Shown piece after piece: positions 56,951 to 64,000 of a stretch of DNA of 64,000 nt. The notes under the pieces were generated by a model, which had not been told where the DNA came from, searched no databases, and saw only the letters and a program-made list of their open reading frames with translations. The stretch is taken from the NCBI RefSeq assembly GCF_000178455.1, contig NZ_ADNU01000046.1, positions 62,001 through 126,000 on the forward strand, read 5' to 3'. The stretch's first letter is position 1. The number at the start of each line of letters is the position of its first letter. The translations under genes were made by a program, and so were the position numbers. The DNA is from Brevibacterium mcbrellneri ATCC 49030. Its GTDB lineage: Bacteria; Actinomycetota; Actinomycetes; Actinomycetales; Brevibacteriaceae.

Positions 56951-57442
56951 CTATGTAGTGAGGGCGTCAATCCATCGAGCCAGACCACGCTCAGTGAAAT
57001 CACGCTTCTGCCCAGGCTGCAGAACCTGGGAGTCAACGACCTGCCCGTTCATATTCAGCGCAAAGGTGCCGCGCACAGCCATACCCGACTGCTCATCGAA
57101 AACCCCAAAATCACGACTCAAGGCACCGTGTGGCCAAAAGTCAGACATGAGAGGCCACGCAGATCCCGCCGTTTCCACCCACGCTGCTTGCGTAAACTTG
57201 GAGTCGCACGAAACGACCGTGCAGACGATCCCAGCTTCCTCCAAAACTGCGCGCGACGCGGAAAGCTCTCCCACCTCGGCGTGGCACGTAGGCGTAAACG
57301 CAAACGGGACAAACACGGCCAGCAACCCACGCTGATCAACTTCAGGGGCAAGGACTTCACCCACTGTCGACAAGGACACAACCGGCCCTAAATGGGTGGG
57401 GCACTCACGCGTCCAACCGGGGTGCGCGTCAGTGCTGGCCAT
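56951..57442 (-). CDS. ahpE: AhpE-like one-cysteine peroxiredoxin
   Basis: Thiol peroxidase that reduces peroxides, probably recycled by mycothiol/mycoredoxin. The peroxidatic cysteine is in PFAFTPTCHAE; no clear resolving cysteine is positioned as in 2-Cys enzymes, although other cysteines exist (VSCDSK). 163 residues. It forms an operon with DUF3052 (stop and start overlap, TAATG), the same pair as in mycobacteria (AhpE-Rv2239c). Confidence 0.85.
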   Translation of the reverse strand: MASTDAHPGWTRECPTHLGPVVSLSTVGEVLAPEVDQRGLLAVFVPFAFTPTCHAEVGELSASRAVLEEAGIVCTVVSCDSKFTQAAWVETAGSAWPLMSDFWPHGALSRDFGVFDEQSGMAVRGTFALNMNGQVVDSQVLQPGQKRDFTERGLARWIDALTT

Positions 57443-57870
57443 TATCCGTACGACTTTTTACCAACCAGGCGCACTGCTGACCAGTCGTCACACACACTGA
57501 CAGTTTTAGTCACGTGCATGCCAGCGGTTGGAGCAGCCGCGTTGATATCAACGGGAGCGATGTGACCTTCCCGCCCTGCCTTGGGAGTAAGAAGCCACAC
57601 AACACCACCTTCAGCCAGAGTGGTCTGGGCGTCTACGATTGCGTCGGTGAGGTCGGGGTCATCTGATCGCCACCACATGACGATCGCGTCAAAGACGTCG
57701 TCGACATCCTCATCGGCCATTTCTTCGCCTGTGACCTTCTCGATGGCCTCGCGCAAGGCGAAGTCAACGTCGTCGTCATAGCCGATTTCCTGAATGTATG
57801 TACCCTTCTCCAATCCAAGAGGATTAGTGCGAGTACAGTCGAGCGTCCTTCCTGACGGGGTGTTACTCAT
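57442..57870 (-). CDS. DUF3052 family protein
   Basis: A 142-residue actinobacterial protein. It has an acidic central region (YDDDVDFALREAIE), a WWRSDDPDLTDAIVDA motif and ends GKKSYG. DUF3052 is of unknown function and regularly sits between ahpE and aceE. ATG 57870 (MSNTPSGR) is used; the frame upstream to 57906 is not conserved. Confidence 0.87.
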   Translation of the reverse strand: MSNTPSGRTLDCTRTNPLGLEKGTYIQEIGYDDDVDFALREAIEKVTGEEMADEDVDDVFDAIVMWWRSDDPDLTDAIVDAQTTLAEGGVVWLLTPKAGREGHIAPVDINAAAPTAGMHVTKTVSVCDDWSAVRLVGKKSYG

Positions 57871-57967
57871 AACTCCTATTCTTCCCGTAAGTTCGCTCTT
57901 GGGCAAACCTAAAGTTCATTTTGAAACTTCTGGTCCATGCATCCTGCCGGTCAGCTGCCCTGTGACT

Positions 57968-57980
57968 GTGTTAGTAACAC
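57968..57980. promoter_or_regulatory. palindromic candidate operator between DUF3052 and aceE
   Basis: GTGTTA-G-TAACAC is a perfect 13-bp palindrome in the divergent intergenic region, 98 bases from DUF3052 and 136 from aceE. It has the half-site structure of an operator for a dimeric regulator (GntR-like), but I cannot identify the protein. Confidence 0.4.
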
Positions 57981-58115
57981 CACACTGGACCGTTTTGTCT
58001 GTATGAACAACGCAACTGAGCGCGTATTCGGTTTAGGCTAGAAAACAGCCAGCAGATCGGCTGTAGCGGTGAATGTGTCACCCGGCCGACATCTTTTGTT
58101 CAGGAGGAAAACTAA

Positions 58116-60875
58116 GTGGACAGTAAGAGGCATGGACCAATTCTTAACGGTCTCCCCAGCCAAGTGCCCGACACAGATCCTCAAGAAACTCAGGAATGGA
58201 TTGAGTCACTTGACGCCCTGATCGACGAAGCAGGGCAGTCGCGTGCCCGCTATGTCATGCTCAGCCTGCTTAACCGTGCGCGCCAGAAGCGCATCGGCGT
58301 ACCCAGCCTGACAGCCACTGACTTCATCAACACGATTGGCCCAGAAGACGAACCGTGGTTCCCCGGAGACGAAGAAGTCGAACGCCGGTACCGCCGCTGG
58401 TTGCGCTGGAACGCAGCCGTTATGGTTCACCGTGCACAGCGCCCAGGCATCGAAGTAGGTGGACACATTTCCACCTACGCCTCGGCTGCAACCTTGTATG
58501 AAGTGGGCCTCAACCACTTCTTCCGCGGAAAAGACCACCCTGGTGGCGGTGACCACGTCTTCTACCAAGGCCACGCCTCCCCCGGTATGTACGCACGCGC
58601 GTTCCTGGAAGGCCGTCTGAGCGCTGACCAGCTCGACGGCTTCCGCCAAATGAAGTCCCACTACATCGACGGAAAACAATTCGGACTTCCTTCATACCCA
58701 CACCCGCGCCACATGCAGGACTTCTGGGAGTTCCCAACCGTCTCCATGGGTCTTGGACCCATGAACGCAATCACGCAGGCAATGTTCGACAAGTACCTGC
58801 TCAACCGAGGAATCAAGGACACCTCCCAGCAACGTGTGTTCGCGTTCCTGGGTGACGGTGAACTCGACGAGCCGGAAAGCCGCGGAATGTTGCAGTACGC
58901 AGCATTCGAAGAGCTCGACAACCTCAACTTCATCGTCAACTGCAACCTGCAACGCCTCGACGGGCCGGTGCGCGGTAACGGAAAGATCATTCAGGAACTC
59001 GAAGCGTTCTTCCGAGGTGCCGGGTGGAACGTCATTAAGGTCATCTGGGGTCGTGAATGGGACGCACTGTTGGCAAAGGACCGCGACGGTGCGCTCGTGA
59101 ACCTCATGAACGCAACGCCGGACGGCGACTACCAGACCTACAAGGGTGAGTCCGGTGGATTCGTGCGCGACAACTTCTTTGGTCGCGACCCACGCACCAA
59201 GGCCATGGTCGCCGACATGACCGATGAAGAGATCTGGAACCTTAAGCGCGGTGGCCACGACTACCGCAAGGTGTATGCGGCATACAAGGCAGCAGTTGAG
59301 CACACCGGACAGCCCACGGCGATTCTCGTGATGACGGTCAAGGGTTACTCTTTGGGACCAACGTTCGAAGCTCGTAACGCAACGCACCAGATGAAGAAGA
59401 TGACCGTTGAGGACCTCAAGCTCGCCCGCGATCACTTCTCAATTCCGATCTCTGATGAAGAACTGGAGAAGAACCCCAAACTTCCTCCGTACTACCACCC
59501 GGGTGAAGACGCGCCTGAAATCCAGTACATGCTGGAACGCCGACGCGAACTGGGTGGCTTCTCCCCCGAACGTCGTTCCAAGTACACGCAGATCTCTTTG
59601 CCAGACGACAAGGCATACGCCATGGCAAAGAAGGGCTCGGGAACTCAGGCCATCGCCTCGACCATGGGCTTTGTGCGCATTCTGAAAGACATCATGCGTG
59701 ACAAGGAATTTGGCAAGCGTGTGGTTCCGATCATCCCGGACGAAGCGCGTACATTCGGAATGGACTCGTTCTTCCCAACGGCGAAGATCTACAACCCGCA
59801 CGGACAGAACTACGTGTCGGTTGACCGTGACCTGTTCCTTGCCTACAAGGAAGCAACAGACGGTCAGATCCTGCACATGGGAATTAACGAAGATGGTTCG
59901 GTCGCCGCATTCAACGCAGTGGGTACCAGCTACGCCACGCACGGCGAACCCATGATTCCGTTCTACATCTTCTACTCGATGTTCGGGTTCCAGCGCTCCG
60001 GCGACGGTTTCTGGGCTGCCGGTGACCAGCTGGCACGCGGATTCATTCTGGGTGCAACGGCAGGTCGCACCACGCTCACCGCTGAAGGTCTACAGCACGG
60101 AGACGGCCACTCGCACGTGCTGTCGTCAACGTACCCGTCGATCGTGTCCTACGACCCTGCGTACGTGTACGAAATCGGTCACATTTTGCGCGATGGACTC
60201 AAGCGCATGTACGACCCTGAGGACGAACGCCAGGACCCAGACGTTTCGTACTACATCACCATGTACAACGAACCGATGATTCAGCCTGCTGAACCTGAAG
60301 ACCTCGACGTCGAAGGGCTTCTCAAGGGAATCTACAAGCTGTCAGACGGGCCAGAGCTTGACGGGCCAAAGGTTCAGCTCCTGGCATCCGGTGTTGCAGT
60401 TCCGTGGATAGTCAAGGCCCAGGAAATGCTGGCTGAAGAATGGAACGTGTCTGCCGATGTATGGTCAGTCACTTCATGGCAAGAACTTCGACGCGACGGC
60501 CTGGCCTGCGACGACGAACGACTGCTGGATCCAAGCGCTGAGCGTCGCCTGCCATTCGTCACGCAGAAACTCGCTGACGCGCCGGGGCCGGTCATTGCGA
60601 CCTCGGACTACACGCGGACTGTGCCGGACATGATCCGCCAGTACGTCCCTGGCCACTTCACCAGCCTGGGTGCTGACGACTACGCGATCTCCGACACTCG
60701 CGCAGCAGCCCGCCGTCACTTCCTCATCGACGCAGAATCCGTGGTTGTCCAAGCGCTCATCAGCTTGGCTGACCTGGGTGAAATCGATGCATCGGTGGCT
60801 GCGGAAGCGTCCAGGAAGTACAAGCTCGACGATCCACGCGCTGGATCGACCGGCGAAGCCGGAGGCGACGCCTAA
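58116..60875 (+). CDS. aceE: pyruvate dehydrogenase E1, homodimeric type
   Basis: Decarboxylates pyruvate with thiamine diphosphate and passes the acetyl group to lipoyl-E2. The 919-residue protein is the single-chain alpha2-type E1. The ThDP-binding region reads [12 protein letters not shown] (GDG start, 272 region) and [15 protein letters not shown]; the histidines for catalysis are in GQNYVSVD and [16 protein letters not shown] 58116 follows AGGAGG closely. E2 and E3 are at 17.6-20.9 kb; actinobacterial complexes take this split arrangement. Confidence 0.96.
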   Translation: MDSKRHGPILNGLPSQVPDTDPQETQEWIESLDALIDEAGQSRARYVMLSLLNRARQKRIGVPSLTATDFINTIGPEDEPWFPGDEEVERRYRRWLRWNAAVMVHRAQRPGIEVGGHISTYASAATLYEVGLNHFFRGKDHPGGGDHVFYQGHASPGMYARAFLEGRLSADQLDGFRQMKSHYIDGKQFGLPSYPHPRHMQDFWEFPTVSMGLGPMNAITQAMFDKYLLNRGIKDTSQQRVFAFLGDGELDEPESRGMLQYAAFEELDNLNFIVNCNLQRLDGPVRGNGKIIQELEAFFRGAGWNVIKVIWGREWDALLAKDRDGALVNLMNATPDGDYQTYKGESGGFVRDNFFGRDPRTKAMVADMTDEEIWNLKRGGHDYRKVYAAYKAAVEHTGQPTAILVMTVKGYSLGPTFEARNATHQMKKMTVEDLKLARDHFSIPISDEELEKNPKLPPYYHPGEDAPEIQYMLERRRELGGFSPERRSKYTQISLPDDKAYAMAKKGSGTQAIASTMGFVRILKDIMRDKEFGKRVVPIIPDEARTFGMDSFFPTAKIYNPHGQNYVSVDRDLFLAYKEATDGQILHMGINEDGSVAAFNAVGTSYATHGEPMIPFYIFYSMFGFQRSGDGFWAAGDQLARGFILGATAGRTTLTAEGLQHGDGHSHVLSSTYPSIVSYDPAYVYEIGHILRDGLKRMYDPEDERQDPDVSYYITMYNEPMIQPAEPEDLDVEGLLKGIYKLSDGPELDGPKVQLLASGVAVPWIVKAQEMLAEEWNVSADVWSVTSWQELRRDGLACDDERLLDPSAERRLPFVTQKLADAPGPVIATSDYTRTVPDMIRQYVPGHFTSLGADDYAISDTRAAARRHFLIDAESVVVQALISLADLGEIDASVAAEASRKYKLDDPRAGSTGEAGGDA

Positions 60876-60918
60876 CACCAGCTCACGTCACCTGGGCACC
60901 GCCCCCGGGTGGCACCCC

Positions 60919-60959
60919 CGCCGAGGTCGCAGCGAGTCCCGCTGCGACCTCGGCGTTTT
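60919..60959 (+). terminator. strong intrinsic terminator after aceE
   Basis: Perfect 16-bp stem (60919-60934 with 60940-60955), 5-base loop, followed by TTTTCTTGTTT. Separates aceE from the fasR-fabD region. Confidence 0.93.
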
Positions 60960-60978
60960 CTTGTTTCTAACCTACAAA

Positions 60979-60996
60979 ATGTTTGTTCAAAAACAT
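60979..60996. promoter_or_regulatory. candidate operator upstream of fasR
   Basis: ATGTTT-GTTCAA-AAACAT, a perfect palindrome with a 6-base centre, 14 bases before the GTG/ATG start of the regulator. Position suggests autoregulation by the encoded PucR-type protein or control by another factor. Confidence 0.45.
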
Positions 60997-61009
60997 GTAG
61001 CATGTGCTC

Positions 61010-62203
61010 ATGCTTTCCACTCAGCCTAAGTCTGGAAAACTCAACGCTGATCAATCCAGACGCGACGACACTATTGTGCGACTCCTCAAGGGCAAGGACG
61101 CTCTCACCCGACTCACGGCAGGCCGGATCGAAGCGCAATTGCCGTGGTTTCGCAGACTCTCACCGTCAGAGCGCAAGTGGGTGGTACACCTGGCACACGC
61201 GGGTATCACCTCGTTTATTGAGTGGTACCGCAATCCCGATGCCCCGGTTGGGATCGTTTCGGAGATCTTCCACAACGCGCCACGCGAACTGATGCGCACG
61301 ATTTCACTGCAACAGACCCTGCAGCTACTGCGGGTTGTTGTTGAGGTTGTTGAAGAGCACGTAGCTCAGCTGGGTAACTCATCTGACGTGGACAGTCTGC
61401 GTGAAGGTGTTTTGGTGTTTTCGCGTGAGATCGCGTTCGCCGCGGCTGATGTGTACGCCCGGGCTGCCGAGGCGCGTGGCAGTTGGGACGTCCGCCTCGA
61501 AGCGATGGTGATCGACGCGCTCATGCGTGGTGACTCGGTGGATGAGTTGGCTAGCCGTACCGCTGCGTACGGGTGGCGTTCGAAGGCGGCCGTGCATGTG
61601 ATTATTGGTCGCGCGTCCACGCGCACGTTCAAGGGTGGGCTCAGTGAGGTGAGGTCCGCTGCTCAGCGAGCCGGCGAAGACGCTTTGGTGGGGATTCATG
61701 ACAATCGCTTGTTGATTGTGTTGGGTGGAGCCACGGACATTGACCGCGCTGTGGGCCAGTTGTTGCAGTACTTTGGTCCGCAAGAAGTGGTGATCGGGCC
61801 GCAGGTGGCTTCTTTGGCCGAGGCGGGAGCAAGTGCCGCTGCCGCGTCATGGGCATTGCGTACAGCGTATGCGCGTCCTAACTCCCCGCGCCCAGTGTTT
61901 GCCTCTGATTTGTTACCTGAACGTGCCATGGCTGGTGACCAGACTGCTCTGAATGAACTGGTGAGGCGGTTCTACGAACCCTTGTCTCTGGGCTCTGGGC
62001 AGTTGCTTACGACTGCCGAAAACTATGTGGACTTTGGCGGTTCGCTTGAGGCGACGGCGAAAGCACTGGAGGTGCACCCAAACACGGTGCGGTACCGGTT
62101 GCGAAAGATTCAAGAATTGATTGGGCTTGACGCTACGCAAGCGCGTGCTGGTTTTGTTCTGCGAATCGCTTTGGTGTTTGGCAGACTGACAGAAGGCATG
62201 TAA
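61010..62203 (+). CDS. fasR: PucR/CdaR-type transcriptional regulator (FasR/MabR family) of fatty-acid genes
   Basis: A 397-residue regulator. The C-terminus has the PucR-type HTH: GSLEATAKALEVHPNTVRYR, followed by LRKIQELIG. The middle (about 170-270) is a GGDEF-like degenerate domain of the CdaR family. Its position directly upstream of fabD-fabH is that of S. coelicolor FasR and mycobacterial MabR (Rv2242), which control these FAS genes in response to acyl-CoA. ATG 61010 is preferred; an alternative GTG is two codons earlier. Confidence 0.87.
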   Translation: MLSTQPKSGKLNADQSRRDDTIVRLLKGKDALTRLTAGRIEAQLPWFRRLSPSERKWVVHLAHAGITSFIEWYRNPDAPVGIVSEIFHNAPRELMRTISLQQTLQLLRVVVEVVEEHVAQLGNSSDVDSLREGVLVFSREIAFAAADVYARAAEARGSWDVRLEAMVIDALMRGDSVDELASRTAAYGWRSKAAVHVIIGRASTRTFKGGLSEVRSAAQRAGEDALVGIHDNRLLIVLGGATDIDRAVGQLLQYFGPQEVVIGPQVASLAEAGASAAAASWALRTAYARPNSPRPVFASDLLPERAMAGDQTALNELVRRFYEPLSLGSGQLLTTAENYVDFGGSLEATAKALEVHPNTVRYRLRKIQELIGLDATQARAGFVLRIALVFGRLTEGM

Positions 62204-62304
62204 TTGTCGATTGCTCACAAAAACACAGTGGTGAGGCCATAAGTCGCTAAGCTTTCACACGGTACTTTGTCCACACATGAGACGCCGTCTCGAATGGGAG
62301 AAAA

Positions 62305-63219
62305 ATGCTCGTCATTGCATGTCCAGGCCAGGGGGCACAAAAGCCAGGCTTTCTAAACTCTTTTCTCGAATCCCCTTCTTTCCGAGAGACAATCGAAGCC
62401 GCTGGTCAAGCATGTGGAATTGACTTGGTGTCACACGGCACACAGTCCGATGAAGAGACGATCAAGGACACCGCGGTTGCTCAGCCACTTCTCGTCGCTT
62501 CTGCCATTGCAACGTTCAACGAACTGTTTACAGACGACTCACTCCCCCAGTTTGTTGCTGGGCACTCGGTAGGTGAGATCGGTGCTGCTGCAATTGCCGG
62601 CGTACTGAGCGCGGAAGACGCCATGAAGTTTGTTCACGTGCGTGCACAAGGAATGGCCGATGCGTCAAATGCTCAACCAACAGGAATGGCCGCAGTTGTT
62701 GGCGGAGTTGCCGAGGATGTTATCTCCGCGATTGAAGCGGCAGGGCTTGCGCCTGCTAACGTCAACGGTGGCGGACAGATTGTTGCCGCTGGAAGCCTTG
62801 AGGCTATCGAGAAGTTTGCTGCTAACCCACCTGAGCGCGCCCGGGTCATTCCGCTGAAGGTGGCTGGCGCGTTCCACACTGAGTACATGAAGTCGGCTCA
62901 GGCTCCTTTGGCTGAGATGGCTGCAGGGCTTGAAGTGCATGACCCGAGGATTTCGATTCTGTCGAACCGTGACGGGCGCGCAGTGGAGTCTGGCCGCGAA
63001 TACGTTGACGCTTTGGTGTCACAGGTGACGAACCCCGTGCGTTGGGACTTGTGCCAGGCTACCCTTGTTGAGGCCGGTGTTACGGGGCTCATTGAACTTG
63101 CTCCCGGTGGAACTTTGACCGGGCTTGCCAAGCGCGCCATGAAGGGCGTGGAAACTCTAGCTATTAAATCCGCTGAAGATCTTGAAAGTGCCCGCGAATT
63201 CGTGCGGACACACGCGTAA
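62305..63219 (+). CDS. fabD: malonyl-CoA:ACP transacylase
   Basis: Loads malonate on ACP for chain extension. The 304-residue protein has the nucleophile Ser in GHSVGE, the conserved QPLLVASA motif, and the catalytic histidine in AGAFHTEYM. N-terminal motif IACPGQGAQ is normal. ATG 62305 follows GGGAG. It starts the fabD-fabH operon; the promoter lies in 62204-62304 (101 bases from fasR). Confidence 0.95.
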   Translation: MLVIACPGQGAQKPGFLNSFLESPSFRETIEAAGQACGIDLVSHGTQSDEETIKDTAVAQPLLVASAIATFNELFTDDSLPQFVAGHSVGEIGAAAIAGVLSAEDAMKFVHVRAQGMADASNAQPTGMAAVVGGVAEDVISAIEAAGLAPANVNGGGQIVAAGSLEAIEKFAANPPERARVIPLKVAGAFHTEYMKSAQAPLAEMAAGLEVHDPRISILSNRDGRAVESGREYVDALVSQVTNPVRWDLCQATLVEAGVTGLIELAPGGTLTGLAKRAMKGVETLAIKSAEDLESAREFVRTHA

Positions 63220-63239
63220 CCCATACGAAAGGACACGCG

Positions 63240-64000
63240 ATGGTCACACTTAAAACTCCGCAACCCCAGCGTTTTGCACGCATTTCTGGTTTGGGCGGGT
63301 ACCGGTCTGAACGCACGGTCACGAACGAGGAAATCGTCGGCCCCATTAACTCTTCTGACGAGTGGATTCAGCAGCGCACTGGAATCAAGACTCGCCACTA
63401 TGCGAGTGAGGATGTCAGCGTTGTCGATATGGCTGAACAGGCCGCCATCGAAGCGATCGCAAACGCTGGACTGAAGCCGGCCGATATTGGCGCGATCGTC
63501 GTATCAACGGTCACGTTCACGGTTGCAACTCCTTCAGCGGCTGCTGAGCTCACGCGTCGTCTGGGAACCGGTCCCGTACCTGCGTGGGACATCTCGGCCG
63601 CCTGTGCAGGATATTGCTATGGCATTGCGCAGGCCGACGCTTTTGTGCGTGCTGGCACTGCCGACAACGTCCTGGTAATTGGTGCTGAGAAACTCTCCGA
63701 CATCATCGACCCCACAGACCGTTCCATTTCGTTCATTTTGGGCGACGGCGCTGGAGCGGTCGTGGTAAGCGCTTCAGACACACCCGGCATTTCGGAATCG
63801 GTGTGGGGCTCCAAAGGTGAAAACTGGGACACCATCCGCATGACATCGTCCTTCTTGGACATGAAGAAGGACCCCTCAACCCCATGGCCTACATTGCGTC
63901 AGGATGGTCCCAGCGTGTTCCGTTGGGCGGTCTGGGATATGGCCGAGGTGGCACAAGAAGCACTCGACCGTGCCGGCATCACGGCCGCAGACTTGGGCGC
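63240..64000 (+). CDS. fabH: beta-ketoacyl-ACP synthase III, truncated by window end
   Basis: The initiating condensing enzyme joining acyl-CoA with malonyl-ACP. The first 253 residues are visible with ARISGLGGYRSERTV at the start, ...SDEWIQQRTGIKTR and the active-site Cys in ISAACAGYCYG. The His and Asn of the triad lie beyond the window. ATG 63240 has GAAAGGA upstream (63226-63232). An acyl carrier protein and KAS II are expected downstream but not seen. Confidence 0.95.
   Translation, partial: MVTLKTPQPQRFARISGLGGYRSERTVTNEEIVGPINSSDEWIQQRTGIKTRHYASEDVSVVDMAEQAAIEAIANAGLKPADIGAIVVSTVTFTVATPSAAAELTRRLGTGPVPAWDISAACAGYCYGIAQADAFVRAGTADNVLVIGAEKLSDIIDPTDRSISFILGDGAGAVVVSASDTPGISESVWGSKGENWDTIRMTSSFLDMKKDPSTPWPTLRQDGPSVFRWAVWDMAEVAQEALDRAGITAADLG

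Overview
The window is 64 kb of an Actinomycetota chromosome with moderate-to-high GC. The markers are a bc1-aa3 supercomplex with a di-haem QcrC, mycothione reductase, polyphosphate glucokinase, GlnE beside a type I glutamine synthetase, homodimeric AceE, and conserved actinobacterial families (DUF3043, DUF4191, DUF3052). Gene order resembles the mycobacterial Rv2190-Rv2244 neighbourhood, but gene style and GC fit Micrococcales better (something like Jonesia is a guess). The genus cannot be fixed from sequence alone.

Layout. 1-3.6 kb: an esterase tail, a small membrane protein, a DEDD exonuclease/GIY-YIG fusion and convergent trpD. 3.8-11.6 kb: the aerobic terminal respiratory chain as two convergent operons, ctaE-qcrCAB (+) and ctaC-ctaD-ctaF (-), with a 0.6 kb non-coding gap between their terminators. 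11.7-17.5 kb: aat, a HesB/ErpA-type Fe-S protein, an M20 peptidase, DUF3043, pyrD and leucyl aminopeptidase. 17.6-23.5 kb: dihydrolipoamide dehydrogenase, a two-lipoyl-domain E2, lipB and lipA, which together build and lipoylate 2-oxo acid dehydrogenases; the matching E1 (aceE) is at 58.1 kb. 24.8-32.3 kb: nitrogen assimilation (glnA, glnE, glnA2, a small SPOR-like protein) interrupted by mycothione reductase. 32.4-40.5 kb: ald, map, ppgK, the RNase P RNA gene on the minus strand, yaaA, a zinc-ribbon/Nif3 pair, an acyl-CoA synthetase, a MOSC protein and tRNA-Pro.

40.5-56.4 kb is the accessory-looking part, lying between tRNA-Pro and tRNA-Val. It holds a P1B-type metal ATPase, a TetR regulator, two MFS transporters and a haem-iron acquisition locus. 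The locus has a wall-anchored HtaA-like protein transcribed away from an operon of hmuT-hmuU-hmuV, an unrecognised surface protein, a second membrane-anchored HtaA-like protein with two domains, and a haem oxygenase. A good DtxR/IdeR-type iron box sits in the divergent promoter. The expected flow is haem capture at the wall, relay through membrane-anchored proteins to HmuT, import by HmuUV, and iron release by haem oxygenase. The HtaA-like domains are unusual: two of three contain no histidine, and all share a cysteine pair. The two hta genes also carry near-identical inverted DNA segments.

56.4-64 kb returns to the conserved core: HIT protein, AhpE-like peroxiredoxin, DUF3052, aceE, then a PucR-type FasR/MabR regulator ahead of fabD and fabH (cut by the window end).
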